Below are positions 9,107 to 18,485 of a stretch of 64,000 bases of DNA, one piece after another. A program made the position numbers and the translations under genes. The notes under the pieces were generated by a model. It saw nothing but the letters and a program-made list of their open reading frames with translations. It was not told the origin of the DNA and did no database searches. The DNA comes from UBA11612 sp963976395 (GTDB lineage: Bacteria; Pseudomonadota; Alphaproteobacteria; Rhodospirillales; Rhodospirillaceae), in the NCBI GenBank assembly GCA_963976395.1, contig CAXBLG010000006.1:34695-98694 (forward strand), written 5' to 3'. Numbering within the stretch: the first letter of the stretch is position 1; every line of letters starts with the position of its first letter.

Positions 9107-10888
9107 CTATCTGGCCTGGGCAATGTAGTCCAAAAGTACCTTCAGGCGCGCCGGGTCTGACTCGCTGGTCAGGCGGCGCACCCGGCCGGTAATGGCCGAC
9201 AGATTAAGGCCCAGAACAGCTTTTTTGACCCGTGGCAGATTGGCCGGGGCCATGGACAGTTCTGTGATGCCAAAGCCGAGTAAAATAGGCGTTAGGCGTT
9301 CGTCGCCGGCCATTTCCCCGCATATGGATACGGGGATGCCCGCCGCCGATGCGGCCTCGGCAGAAAACTGGATGAGGCGTAAGACAGCCGGATGTAGAGG
9401 GTTATACAGATAGGCGACCTGTTCGTCGGAACGATCAATGGCGAGGGTATACTGTGTAAGGTCATTGGTGCCGATCGCGAAAAAGTCAGCCTCGGCGGCT
9501 AGGGCATCGGCGGCAAGAGCCGCGCCGGGAATTTCGATCATAACCCCGACCGGCGGTAAGGGATCGGCAATCTTTTCACCGCGGCGCTTAAGTTTTCGCG
9601 CAACGCGGGCCAGAATATCGCGCACTTCCCTGACTTCATCGACGATGCAAACCATGGGCAGTAAAATTCGTACCGGTCCTAATGCGCCCGCCCGCAAGAT
9701 GGCAGCAAGTTGCGACATCAGAATTTTGCGCCGCGCCAAAGCAAAGCGAATGCCGCGCAGCCCCAAAACCGGGTTAGGGCCCGGTTTGAGTCCAACCGAA
9801 TCTCCGAGCTTGTCGGCGCCAACGTCCAAAATGCGAATTGTAAGGGGCCGGCCAGCCAGTTTTTTCACGACCCGCGATAACTCTGCAAATTGGTCGTCCT
9901 CGGTCGGTAACGTGTCTCGGTTCAGGAACATGAACTCGCTGCGGAATAGGCCAATTCCTTCCGCACCGGATGCGGCGACTGCATCCAGTTCTGACGGCAA
10001 CTCGATATTGGCAAGCAGGTGTATGCGAAATCCGTCCTTGGTGATGGCGGCGACGGATTTGAGTTTTCTTAAGGAGTGTTGAGATCTTAGGAAGCTCGCC
10101 CTTTTTTGCCGATAGGTGCTGAGCGTGGCGGCAGAGGGTGAGACAAATACTTTACCGGTCGAACCATCAACGATAATGGCTTCGCCGTTTTTTACATCGT
10201 CAATTAACCCGGGAGCAGCGACAACGGCGGGCAGCCCAAGCGAGCGTGCGACGATGGCCATATGACTTTCGACGCCGCCCAACGTCGTTGCAAGGCCGAC
10301 TATGCGGTCCGGATCAAGCAGAGCGGTATCGGCCGGGGAAAGTTCGTCGGCGACCACCACGGCATTTCGCGGCAAATCATCAATCCCGGCCGGTGCGGCG
10401 TGCCCAAGACTCTCTACGAGTCGCCGCCCAACTTCTCGGATATCCGAGATGCGTTCGGACAAGTACTGATCTTCCATAGCTGCAAAGGCTTCGGCCATAA
10501 GGCTGATTTCTTTGACCACGGCGGCCTCGGCGTTAATGCGCTCCGAGGCGATGCGCTTTTGCACGCCGCGCACCAATCGCGATCCGCTGAGCATCTGCAA
10601 ATGTGCGTCGAGAATATATCCGAGCTCTTCGCCGGCGGCGCTGTTCATCCGCTGCGCCTGATTTTGAAGCTCGCCGACATACTCGGCGGCTTTGGCCGCG
10701 GCTTCGAGCAGGCGGTGCTGTTCCGTCCGAATTTTTGACAAGGGGATGCGCCGCTCGCGCACTTGCACGACGGCGCGTGAATCATACCGATGGACAACGC
10801 CGATGGAAATGCCAGCGCCTACAGGCTGGCCTTCAAAAACGCGTTCGCGACTTTCAGAATCGTCTGAGATTTTCGTTTTATTCTTCAT
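9107..10888 (-). CDS. ptsP: Phosphoenolpyruvate-protein phosphotransferase (enzyme I), without GAF domain
   Basis: A 593-residue enzyme I. It autophosphorylates from PEP and passes the phosphate to HPr, encoded immediately upstream with an 11-base overlap. The phosphohistidine motif GGVESHMAIVARSLG places the active His at 209. The PEP-binding TIM barrel follows (GLFRSEFMF, TIRILDVGADK, ICGEMAGD). PtsP/EI-Ntr proteins usually carry an N-terminal GAF domain of about 170 residues; here the protein starts directly at the HPr-binding region. No sugar permease is nearby, so a regulatory role with the HPr/EIIA/HprK neighbours is inferred. The symbol ptsI would be equally defensible. Confidence 0.92.
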   Translation of the reverse strand: MKNKTKISDDSESRERVFEGQPVGAGISIGVVHRYDSRAVVQVRERRIPLSKIRTEQHRLLEAAAKAAEYVGELQNQAQRMNSAAGEELGYILDAHLQMLSGSRLVRGVQKRIASERINAEAAVVKEISLMAEAFAAMEDQYLSERISDIREVGRRLVESLGHAAPAGIDDLPRNAVVVADELSPADTALLDPDRIVGLATTLGGVESHMAIVARSLGLPAVVAAPGLIDDVKNGEAIIVDGSTGKVFVSPSAATLSTYRQKRASFLRSQHSLRKLKSVAAITKDGFRIHLLANIELPSELDAVAASGAEGIGLFRSEFMFLNRDTLPTEDDQFAELSRVVKKLAGRPLTIRILDVGADKLGDSVGLKPGPNPVLGLRGIRFALARRKILMSQLAAILRAGALGPVRILLPMVCIVDEVREVRDILARVARKLKRRGEKIADPLPPVGVMIEIPGAALAADALAAEADFFAIGTNDLTQYTLAIDRSDEQVAYLYNPLHPAVLRLIQFSAEAASAAGIPVSICGEMAGDERLTPILLGFGITELSMAPANLPRVKKAVLGLNLSAITGRVRRLTSESDPARLKVLLDYIAQAR

Positions 10889-11153
10889 CGAATTTGTTTG
10901 CCACCAAAGCGCACAACGCTTCCATCGCCTCTGTCGCGTCCGGACCGGATGTTTTGATCTCGATCATTGAGCCCTGACCGGCGGCCAGCATCATGAGTCC
11001 CATGATGGACCCGCCGGAAACTACAGAAACGCCGCGCGAGACTTTTATGTCCGCATCATATTTTGCAGCTGTTTTGCAAAACTTCGCCGCCGCGCGGGCG
11101 TGCAGGCCCTTGCCATTACATATTTCTACTTGGCGCTGCAGCGAATCAGCCAT
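10878..11153 (-). CDS. ptsH: Phosphocarrier protein HPr
   Basis: A 91-residue HPr. The catalytic-histidine motif GLHARAAAKF puts the EI-phosphorylated His at 18, and the regulatory-serine motif GGSIMGLMML puts the HprK target at Ser49. Both phosphorylation sites are intact, which fits the HprK gene two genes upstream. It lies between the EIIA gene and enzyme I in the same direction. Confidence 0.96.
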   Translation of the reverse strand: MADSLQRQVEICNGKGLHARAAAKFCKTAAKYDADIKVSRGVSVVSGGSIMGLMMLAAGQGSMIEIKTSGPDATEAMEALCALVANKFDEE

Positions 11154-11221
11154 CGGTCTTGGTCCAAACTTTGCTGTGAGCTGTATGGCTCTTGCATTGG
11201 GATGCCTCAGCGCGCGATGCG

Positions 11222-11653
11222 CTATTTTTCCGCTTTTTCCTGGGCGAGAAGAGCAGAGGCGACATTGATATATTTGCGGCCGGCGTCTTGGGCGTGGACG
11301 ACCGCCGATTGCAGAGATTCGGTCCCACGCACCGAAGCTAATTTAATAAGCATCGGTAAATTGACGCCGGCAATTACCTCAACCGGGGCATTCTCCATGA
11401 TTGAGATTGCAAGGTTCGAGGGCGTGCCGCCAAACATATCGGTGAGGACCACAACACCCTCACCGGCGTTCACGGTCTCGACGGCTTTAAGAATGTCGGC
11501 GCGGCGTTGCTCCATATCGTCTTCCGGACCAATGCAGACGGTCGCGACTTGAGCTTGCTGTCCTACGACATGTTCCATTGCGGCGACAAGTTCGTGGGCG
11601 AGGCGGCCATGGGTGACCAGCACCAAGCCAATAAGCGGTTTTGTTTGTGACAT
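11222..11653 (-). CDS. Mannose-family PTS EIIA component
   Basis: A 143-residue EIIA-Man-type domain. The N-terminal block IGLVLVTHGRLAHELV holds the phosphorylatable His15, and the GVVVLTDMFGGTPSNLA segment is the second family signature. No EIIB, EIIC or EIID gene is present, as is usual for this gene in Alphaproteobacteria, where it acts as an end-point or regulator of the HPr phosphorelay rather than in sugar uptake. It lies between rapZ and ptsH on the same strand. Confidence 0.93.
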   Translation of the reverse strand: MSQTKPLIGLVLVTHGRLAHELVAAMEHVVGQQAQVATVCIGPEDDMEQRRADILKAVETVNAGEGVVVLTDMFGGTPSNLAISIMENAPVEVIAGVNLPMLIKLASVRGTESLQSAVVHAQDAGRKYINVASALLAQEKAEK

Positions 11654-11766
11654 GGATAAGAACAGACCCTGAGTTTTGTGCGCCTCGAAAGTATGTAGCT
11701 CCTTCGAGAAGGGGCCGCAGCTTACCCAATCGGTCCCAGCTATGCGACCTTAACTTAGGCGCAGTT

Positions 11767-12702
11767 TTACAGGCTTTTTTGCCTTGGTCGAGTCGGTCGC
11801 GCGCCGGCTGCGTGGATGTCACGGTGACGGATCGTCGGGGCTAAATCCTTGCTGTGAAGCCACGCACTCAGACGTTCAGTGACATTTACCGAGCGGTGCC
11901 GGCCACCGGTGCAGCCCACGGCGATTGTCAGGTAACTTTTCCCCTCCGCCTCATAGAGCGGCAGGAGTGGTTCTAAAAGCCGGGTCACGCCGTCGAGAAA
12001 TGTAGAAAGGGACACATCATTCGCCATGAATGCGGCGATCTCTTCATCCAAACCAGTGAGAGGTTTGAGTTCGGGTACATAGTGCGGGTTTTTCAAGAAC
12101 CGAACGTCGAAAACCAAATCGGCATCGCGCGGTAATCCGTAGCGGTAGCCGAAGGACATTAGAAAAATCTGCAGGGGCCGTAGCTTCGATCCGCTGTACT
12201 GCCCAAGCAAAATGCGTTTCAGGTCTGTTGGCGCAAGGCGGGATGTATCGATCACCAAATCCGCATGTTCACGTACCGGGGCAAGCAGACGGCGTTCGGT
12301 TTCGATGCCGACAGAGACGGGAAGATCGTCGGCAAGCGGGTGGGGCCGGCGTGATTCTGTATAACGCTGTCCGATAACTTCGTTGTCGCAGTCCAGGAAC
12401 ACGATGCTTGCAGATAATGCCGCGTTGGTGCGCATGGCGTCTAAGGTGGCGATAAGGCGCGTAGCATCAAAATCGCGTGTGCGAATATCAATGCCGACGG
12501 CGATTGAGCCGTGCGCGCCTTCGCCCGCTGACACGACCGCGTTTAAAAGCGCTAGCGGTAAATTATCGACGGTTTCAAATCCGGCATCTTCCAAAGCGTT
12601 GAGAGCCGCGCTTTTGCCGGCCCCGGACATGCCGGTCACCACCACGACGCGCGGGGTCGCTTCCGTAGCATTATTTTTGTCGGGTTCGGGTGCTTTGCTC
12701 AT
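11767..12702 (-). CDS. rapZ: RNase adapter / nucleotide-binding protein RapZ
   Basis: A 311-residue RapZ (YvcJ) family P-loop protein. Walker A is GMSGAGKSAALNALED near residue 24, followed by GFETVDNLPLAL. The C-terminal signature GCTGGRHRSV lies near residue 280. In enterobacteria RapZ senses glucosamine-6-phosphate and directs RNase E to GlmZ; in Alphaproteobacteria the gene is linked to hprK and the PTS, but its RNA target is unknown. It begins three bases after hprK. The C-terminal tail past the conserved domain (about residues 285-311) is basic and proline-rich. Confidence 0.95.
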   Translation of the reverse strand: MSKAPEPDKNNATEATPRVVVVTGMSGAGKSAALNALEDAGFETVDNLPLALLNAVVSAGEGAHGSIAVGIDIRTRDFDATRLIATLDAMRTNAALSASIVFLDCDNEVIGQRYTESRRPHPLADDLPVSVGIETERRLLAPVREHADLVIDTSRLAPTDLKRILLGQYSGSKLRPLQIFLMSFGYRYGLPRDADLVFDVRFLKNPHYVPELKPLTGLDEEIAAFMANDVSLSTFLDGVTRLLEPLLPLYEAEGKSYLTIAVGCTGGRHRSVNVTERLSAWLHSKDLAPTIRHRDIHAAGARPTRPRQKSL

Positions 12703-12705
12703 GGC

Positions 12706-13128
12706 TCAGTCGTTTTCCGGCTTCGTGCGAAGGGCGAGTCTGACTTTAGCAGGCGCCGAAGGCGTGCGCGCATCCACCCGCAAATGGTTAAGTGTGACGC
12801 CTTCAACATTACACGTGTTCAAATCGGGCATGCGGGCGATCTCCGATTCAGGTGCCAAGTCTACCACCAAAACCACTTTCGCGGAGTCTTGTGCAGCAAG
12901 GTTTACAATTCCGTATCCTCGCACTTCCAGTTTGTCTTTGATTTCGGGCGGGGCGGTGAGGGTAAGCGCGCCACCGCTTAAGTCTGCGCGGCAATAATCG
13001 TCGCTGATCAAGTGTGCGCCCGCGTCGATGAGGCGCAAAGCCAAATCCGATTTGCCTGACCCGGATGGGCCACGAATCAAAACGCCTTGACCGTCAATCG
13101 CTACGCATGTGCCGTTGATGAGCGTCAT
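12706..13128 (-). CDS. hprK: Short HPr kinase/phosphorylase
   Basis: This is the alphaproteobacterial short HprK, containing only the C-terminal kinase domain. Walker A is RGPSGSGKSDLALRLID at about residue 20, followed by LISDDYCRADL and EVRGYGIVNL. It phosphorylates and dephosphorylates the HPr serine. I chose the ATG at 13128 (140 residues) because AAAGGA sits 9 bases upstream and because family members begin with MTLIxGTCVAI. An in-frame extension to 13182 adds 18 residues that do not look conserved. rapZ starts three bases after its stop. Confidence 0.93.
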   Translation of the reverse strand: MTLINGTCVAIDGQGVLIRGPSGSGKSDLALRLIDAGAHLISDDYCRADLSGGALTLTAPPEIKDKLEVRGYGIVNLAAQDSAKVVLVVDLAPESEIARMPDLNTCNVEGVTLNHLRVDARTPSAPAKVRLALRTKPEND

Positions 13129-13255
13129 AAGAATATGTCCTTTGTCGCAGGGCAGCCTGGGTCGGCAGATGTCTTCTGTCAATCAGGGGCAGCTTTCAAC
13201 GCGCCAATCAAGAGGGGGGGCGTAAGGGCAGTGGCAATGACCCAGCTAGTATCGT

Positions 13256-14167
13256 ATGGGTGATGCCCAACTTCCAGACGGCCGACGTATGCTTCAGCAA
13301 ATCTTTTCCATCATCGCCCCCGTTTTTCTGATTGCCGCCGTTGGATATGTGTGGCGGCGAAGTCGGATGCCGTTCGATACGGCGATGATCACGGACTTGG
13401 TGACCTATATAGGCGCGCCCTGCCTCTTGTTTTCATCGCTTCTGATCAACGGGCCGGATTTAGCCGCCATTAGTCAGATCGTAGGCGCAACGCTGCTGGT
13501 CGCGGGCGTCATCGCTGCGACCGGAGCGATATTGCTCAAGATGCTGGGCTTGCCATTGTCGGCCTATTTGCCGCCGTTGATTATGCCCAATGTTGGCAAT
13601 ATGGGATTGCCCTTATGTCTGTTCACGTTCGGTGAAGAGGGATTGGCGTTGGCAGTGGCGTACTATGCTGCGAGTTCGGTCCTGCAGTTTACGGCCGGCG
13701 TCAGTATCGCCAGTGGGCGCGTTTCCTCGGATGTTATTTTCCGCAATCCCGTCATCTGGGCGATTACGGCGGCTTTTGTGCTGCTCTACGCCGATATCGA
13801 GCTGCCAAAGTGGATCGCCAATACCACGGAGGTTCTAGCGGGCTTCGTTATCCCCTTGATGATCATGTCTTTGGGCGCATCGCTGGGGCATCTGAAAGTG
13901 GCGACCTTTGGCCGCAGCGCCGGCTTTGCGGTATTCCGTTTGGCGATGGGCTTCGGGGTCGGTGTTGGGGCGGCGACAGTGCTGGGTCTTGAAGGTTCTG
14001 TGCGGGGGGTGGTTGTCATTCAATCGGCGATGCCGACAGCAGTTTTCACTTATCTGTTTGCCATGCGGGCGGGTGCGCGTCCGGAAGAAGTGGGCGGTAT
14101 TGTCGTTATCTCAACAGTGCTTTCGTTTGCGACCTTGCCGCTCTTGCTCGCTTTCGTTCTTGGTTAG
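13256..14167 (+). CDS. AEC family (auxin efflux carrier-like) permease
   Basis: A 303-residue hydrophobic protein with about ten membrane helices. It has family features such as PVFLIAAVGYVWRR at the N-terminus, MPNVGNMGLPLCLFTFGEEG in the first half and QSAMPTAVFTYLFAMR in the second. Bacterial AEC proteins export or exchange organic anions such as malate or malonate; the substrate here cannot be read. The true start may be ATG 13289, which gives the usual MLQQIFSIIAPV beginning. The gene is on the plus strand between hprK and chvG and runs tail-to-tail into chvG with a two-base gap. It splits a normally linked group. Confidence 0.87.
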   Translation: MGDAQLPDGRRMLQQIFSIIAPVFLIAAVGYVWRRSRMPFDTAMITDLVTYIGAPCLLFSSLLINGPDLAAISQIVGATLLVAGVIAATGAILLKMLGLPLSAYLPPLIMPNVGNMGLPLCLFTFGEEGLALAVAYYAASSVLQFTAGVSIASGRVSSDVIFRNPVIWAITAAFVLLYADIELPKWIANTTEVLAGFVIPLMIMSLGASLGHLKVATFGRSAGFAVFRLAMGFGVGVGAATVLGLEGSVRGVVVIQSAMPTAVFTYLFAMRAGARPEEVGGIVVISTVLSFATLPLLLAFVLG

Positions 14168-14169
14168 TT

Positions 14170-15918
14170 TCAAGCAGCGGGCAGCCGGACGATAAACCGA
14201 GCGCCCTTAACCTGTTTATCGTCACCTATGATGTTTTCAGCATGAATTGTGCCGTGGTGGGCCTCGACGATCTGTTTGGAAATAGATAACCCGAGACCTG
14301 AATGGGTGCCGAACTTCTCGCCTTCGGGGCGCTCCGAATAAAACCGGCTGAAAATCGCACCATCTTTCCCAGCTGGAATGCCTGGGCCCTGATCCTCAAT
14401 GATCACTTTTATATGACGACCAGTATGAGCGGTACGGATTGTGATCGTCGCGCCCGGCGGGCTGAAGGACATCGCGTTGCCGACGAGATTGCGAAATACC
14501 TGACCTAAGCGCCCTTCGAGACCCGTCACAGTGAGCTCGGGGTCGCGGCGCCGTCCACGAGAGTCAGGATCTTCGGCAATCAGTTGCACTTTAGGGGCAT
14601 TCGGATCGTCATTGGCGTTTTGAATATCCGCGATCGCTGTCATCAGCCTGTTCAGGCCGACGACACTCAATTCCGCGCGGGACAGTTCAGCGTCAAGCCG
14701 GGATGCGTCTGAAATGTCCGTGATCAATCGATTCAGACGTGCGACGTCGTCCAGGATAATAGACATGAGCCGTTTCTGTTGCTCGGAATCTTTCACGCGG
14801 GCGACGGTTTCAACCGCGCTCCGCAAACTGGTGAGAGGATTTTTGATCTCGTGGGCGACGTCCGCAGCGAAGTTTTCAATCGCATCCATCCGCGTCCACA
14901 AAGAATCGGTCATATCTCTTAGTGCAGAGGAGAGATCCCCGATTTCATCAGACCGGTCGGACAGATTGGGAATGGTATAGCGGCGGCTTTTGGACTGACG
15001 CACCAGCTGAGCGGCTTCAGCGAGGCGCCGAACCGGACGGGCAATCGTGCGGGCAAGAAACAACGACGTGAGAACTGTGAATATGAGAACCCAGCCGAAG
15101 ATGCCGAGAATCGAACTGCGGACACCAAACATGCGTTCATCGACATTGCTGCCGTCACGCGAGACAAGGACCACGCCGACGATTTGCCGGTAGAAGAGAA
15201 TCGGCACGGCGACAGTCAGGATTTTCTGCTGATCGGGGCGCAGACGCACCGCGTTGGCGGGCTCACCACTCTCCATGGCGTGCACCACTTCTTTGTAGTC
15301 GGAGGCCGGTGCATTGGGTCGCTCGCGGTAGGGGTCCAAGTCGCCATCGTAAGCAAAGCGACTAATCGTGAGATCGTAAACGCGCCGCAAAGACTCGGCG
15401 AGGCTGCCGTCGTCTGGTGGCGGTAAGTCGAGCACTTGCACTTCGCCGCCCGGTCCCTGCAGAAGGCGCGTATCGGCAATCATTTGGCCACTTCGATCAA
15501 ATAGACGGGCGCGCAACTCGGCTAGTCCGGCCAATCGCCGAATAAGTTGGCGGGCCGCGTTTGGATCAATAACCCTTAAGGCTCCATTTGGCGTGAAAAC
15601 GGGAAAGGCATTGTTGTCGATGTCAACGACAACCGCACCTTCACCAACGGAGGCTGCAATGAGTTCCCCCTGAGTGCGCAGCGCTTCCAGTTCGGTTGCA
15701 ATGAGTGTTTCTTCGTATTGATCAAGAAACAGCAGGCTTAGCACCAGAAGAAACGGCGCCGTCAGATTGACGGCAAGAACACGCAACGTCAGCGGTGAGA
15801 ATATGCGCCTTAACCCACTTTTTCCCTTCGCGGCATGAGTATGCTTGTCGCCCTCGCCGCTCTGGAGCGAAGGTTTTATGCGTAGATCGTCTAGACGACT
15901 ATTGCTTTCGGTGCGCAC
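14170..15918 (-). CDS. chvG: ChvG/ExoS-type sensor histidine kinase
   Basis: A 582-residue membrane histidine kinase. TM1 is about residues 46-66 and TM2 about 268-290, flanking a periplasmic sensor domain; then come HAMP, the phosphoacceptor block FAADVAHEIKNPLTSL (His356) and an intact ATPase domain (VFRNLVGNAMSF, DQGPGIP, GTHSGLGLSISKQI). ChvG responds to acid or envelope stress and phosphorylates ChvI. The start is GTG 15918, with GAGAGGG upstream. In related bacteria chvG is followed directly by hprK; here an opposite-strand AEC gene intervenes. Confidence 0.93.
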   Translation of the reverse strand: MRTESNSRLDDLRIKPSLQSGEGDKHTHAAKGKSGLRRIFSPLTLRVLAVNLTAPFLLVLSLLFLDQYEETLIATELEALRTQGELIAASVGEGAVVVDIDNNAFPVFTPNGALRVIDPNAARQLIRRLAGLAELRARLFDRSGQMIADTRLLQGPGGEVQVLDLPPPDDGSLAESLRRVYDLTISRFAYDGDLDPYRERPNAPASDYKEVVHAMESGEPANAVRLRPDQQKILTVAVPILFYRQIVGVVLVSRDGSNVDERMFGVRSSILGIFGWVLIFTVLTSLFLARTIARPVRRLAEAAQLVRQSKSRRYTIPNLSDRSDEIGDLSSALRDMTDSLWTRMDAIENFAADVAHEIKNPLTSLRSAVETVARVKDSEQQKRLMSIILDDVARLNRLITDISDASRLDAELSRAELSVVGLNRLMTAIADIQNANDDPNAPKVQLIAEDPDSRGRRRDPELTVTGLEGRLGQVFRNLVGNAMSFSPPGATITIRTAHTGRHIKVIIEDQGPGIPAGKDGAIFSRFYSERPEGEKFGTHSGLGLSISKQIVEAHHGTIHAENIIGDDKQVKGARFIVRLPAA

Positions 15919-15966
15919 CGGTAAGCCCTCTCAGAACTGCCCGGCGAGGTCCGCCCGGCCTAATGG

Positions 15967-16674
15967 TCAGGCGACCGTTTCGTTGTACTTGTAGCCGACG
16001 CCGTACAAAGTCTCGATATTGGAGAAGTCGTCGTCAACTTCCCGGAATTTCTTACGCAGTCGTTTAATGTGACTATCAATCGTACGGTCATCGACATAGA
16101 TATGTTCGCCATATGCCGCATCAATTAATTGGTCTCGACTTTTCACATGACCAGGTCTTGCTGCAAGTGCCTGGATAAGCAAAAACTCAGTTACGGTTAA
16201 ATTGACCGGCTTGTCTTTCCACAGGCACATATGTTGTGAGGTGTCGAGGAGCAGTTCACCACGCTTTAATGCGCTGGATGATGTGCCGCCGTTTTCTATG
16301 TTTTTCTGTGCCTCAAGGCGGCGAAAGATCGCGCGAACGCGTTCAATCAGAAGGCGTTGAGAGAACGGCTTCTTGATATAATCATCAGCGCCCATGCGGA
16401 GGCCGAGCAGCTCATCGACCTCATCATCCTTCGACGTCAGGAAAATCACGGGTATGGCGCTTTTTTCGCGCAGACGCTGGAGCAGCTCTATACCGTCCAT
16501 ACGCGGCATTTTAATATCAAGCACAGCCAGATCGGGAGGCTCGGCCGTTATGCCGCGTAGGGCTTCGGCGCCGTCCCGGTAAGTTTTGACCAAGAATCCC
16601 TCTGTCTCCAGGACCATGGAAACGGAAGTGAGAATGTTGCGGTCGTCGTCAACGAGAGCGATGCTGTATGCCAA
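15967..16674 (-). CDS. chvI: ChvI-type response regulator, OmpR family
   Basis: A 235-residue OmpR-family regulator. The receiver domain has the acidic pair DDD at 9-11, phosphoacceptor Asp53 in LAVLDIKMPRMDG and the switch lysine in DDYIKKPF. The winged-helix domain has RDQLIDAAYG and DRTIDSHIKRLRKKFR. The start is a TTG with AAAGGA eight bases upstream; no nearby ATG is suitable. chvG follows 48 bases downstream in the same direction, so the pair is probably cotranscribed. Confidence 0.95.
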   Translation of the reverse strand: MAYSIALVDDDRNILTSVSMVLETEGFLVKTYRDGAEALRGITAEPPDLAVLDIKMPRMDGIELLQRLREKSAIPVIFLTSKDDEVDELLGLRMGADDYIKKPFSQRLLIERVRAIFRRLEAQKNIENGGTSSSALKRGELLLDTSQHMCLWKDKPVNLTVTEFLLIQALAARPGHVKSRDQLIDAAYGEHIYVDDRTIDSHIKRLRKKFREVDDDFSNIETLYGVGYKYNETVA

Positions 16675-16824
16675 GTTCGTATTCCTTTATCCGTTGGCAG
16701 AATGGCGCGGCGTAACAAACTTCATGTCCGCTGCAAGCCATACCACCGGCGCATTATGGCGAAAATACCGCGTTCCGGTGGCCGGGGCGAGGCAAGTCGT
16801 CTTTTTTAGTGTCGCGGCAATAGG

Positions 16825-18390
16825 TTAGTCGCCGATCGCCTTGAGGCGCGCCAGCTCCGCTTTGGCGCCAGCGTACTCAGTATAACGCACTGCAGCGGTA
16901 TTCAGTGCTGCGTTAAAGAGTCGCTGTGCTTCGGTTTTATCGCCAAGAATGAGGGCCGCTTGACCCAAGAAGAAGTACGCTTCGCAGAGCCGCCCGGTTG
17001 CGCCTGTTGGGTTATCGATAGCGGCGGCGATGATTTCGTCGCCGGAGGCATCGCCCAAAAAATAGCGGATGATGGCTGCCGGCCATCGGCCCGGATCAAT
17101 GCGCTCTAGTGCGAAAGTCAGGATTTCAGTAGTTGGTTTTTTTGCACGGGCCTCGGCGATATATCTCCAAAGGGCGAGATACGGCGGCGCGTTCGGTAAG
17201 TCCATTGCTGCTGTTAAGTCCTCGGCGGCGGCGGCAAAGTCACCTTTCATGATGCGCGTAAAGCCCCTATTGGCCAGTGCCTGCGCCGCGTCGGGGACAG
17301 ACTCTAAGACTGTCGTGAAATCTGCTTCTGCGCCCTTGTAGTCGCCTGTGAATTGCAGGGCGATGCCGCGACCGACACGGGCATCACCATCTGAAGGTCG
17401 ACGATTAAGAATGACGCTGAAATCAGCCGCAGCTCCAGTGGGATCGCCGCTTTGAAAACGTGCATTGGCGCGAAAGAATCTCGCGCTGTCGTCATTTGGA
17501 TTCATCTCAAGCAGTTTATCAAAGTCTGAGGTGGCGCCGGCGAAGGCGCCTACGCGCAGCAAGGCCGCTCCGCGGCCTTCCAGGGAGGCGGTATCCTCGC
17601 CAGAAATGTTCAAAGCGGCGGTGTAGTCCGTGATGGCTGCGCCGTAGTTTTGGAGCTGGCCGTAGGCCGTTGCGCGTCCGCGTAAGGCTACCACGTTGTC
17701 AGTTTCGACAATCAGCGCAGATGTGAAGGCTCTTACGGCCGCCTCAGACTGGCCGAGTTGCAGTTGCGCAGATCCCAGCAATATTTGCGCCTCTGAATCG
17801 CCGGCATTCAGATCCACGGCTTGTTCGAGTTCCAACGCTGCTTGTTCCGCCTCGCCGTTTCGTAGAAAATATGCGCCGCGGGTTTTAAAGGGTTTTGGAT
17901 TGCGGGGGTCGAAGCGCCGGGCCTCGCCGAGGTCGGCAATGCCCGCAGCGGTATCGCCAATTTCAAGACGCAACGCGCCGCGCCGCGTATATGCGTCTCC
18001 AAGTAAGACTTCTTGTGTGCGGGGGGCACGCTCAATCACGATTGAGTAGTCGGCTTCGGCGTCCTTCGGCCGGTTCAGGTTTTCCAGCACTTGCGCCCGA
18101 CCGATGCGTGCGGCGTAGTCGTCGGGCATCATCCGTAACGCAGTGTCATAATCAGACAGCGCGCCGATTGCATTTCCACTTTGGCTGCGCGCGTCACCGC
18201 GAGAAGCATACGCAAGTGCCAAGGTGTCATTCGGCAAGTTGCCTTGAGAGATGGCATTGTCGCAGGCTAAAATTTTTGCTGCTGTATCGAGGGTGCTGTT
18301 AAAGCATGCGAGCATCATGTCTTGGGCGGCGGCGGGGCCGCCAACGAGGCTAAGTAATGCTCCCAGGGTGTGCGGACGCAGATATTTCAT
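16825..18390 (-). CDS. Exported tetratricopeptide-repeat protein
   Basis: A protein of about 521 residues, mostly TPR units (examples: ALSDYDTALRMMPDDYAARI, AITDYTAALNISGEDTASLE, AAADFSVILNRRPSDGDARV), arranged along residues 50-400. Starting at ATG 18390 gives a plausible signal peptide ending GGPAAAQD; a GTG at 18423 would add 11 residues ahead of it. TPR proteins scaffold other proteins. Nothing here identifies the partner, and periplasmic location is inferred from the signal peptide. It lies downstream of polA on the same strand, but 95 bases separate the two genes. Confidence 0.85.
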   Translation of the reverse strand: MKYLRPHTLGALLSLVGGPAAAQDMMLACFNSTLDTAAKILACDNAISQGNLPNDTLALAYASRGDARSQSGNAIGALSDYDTALRMMPDDYAARIGRAQVLENLNRPKDAEADYSIVIERAPRTQEVLLGDAYTRRGALRLEIGDTAAGIADLGEARRFDPRNPKPFKTRGAYFLRNGEAEQAALELEQAVDLNAGDSEAQILLGSAQLQLGQSEAAVRAFTSALIVETDNVVALRGRATAYGQLQNYGAAITDYTAALNISGEDTASLEGRGAALLRVGAFAGATSDFDKLLEMNPNDDSARFFRANARFQSGDPTGAAADFSVILNRRPSDGDARVGRGIALQFTGDYKGAEADFTTVLESVPDAAQALANRGFTRIMKGDFAAAAEDLTAAMDLPNAPPYLALWRYIAEARAKKPTTEILTFALERIDPGRWPAAIIRYFLGDASGDEIIAAAIDNPTGATGRLCEAYFFLGQAALILGDKTEAQRLFNAALNTAAVRYTEYAGAKAELARLKAIGD

Positions 18391-18485
18391 GTGCCGATGG
18401 TTACCTAACCTTAACTGGCTCACAACATGAATATGATTGATTCGCAGGTGGCAATATTATCTTGGATAAGGGGTCGTGCGTAGAT

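Noticed and set aside
9438..10082. A 214-codon plus-strand open frame
   Set aside because: It is antisense to enzyme I and strongly Arg/Ser-rich, a typical mirror of a GC-rich coding strand.
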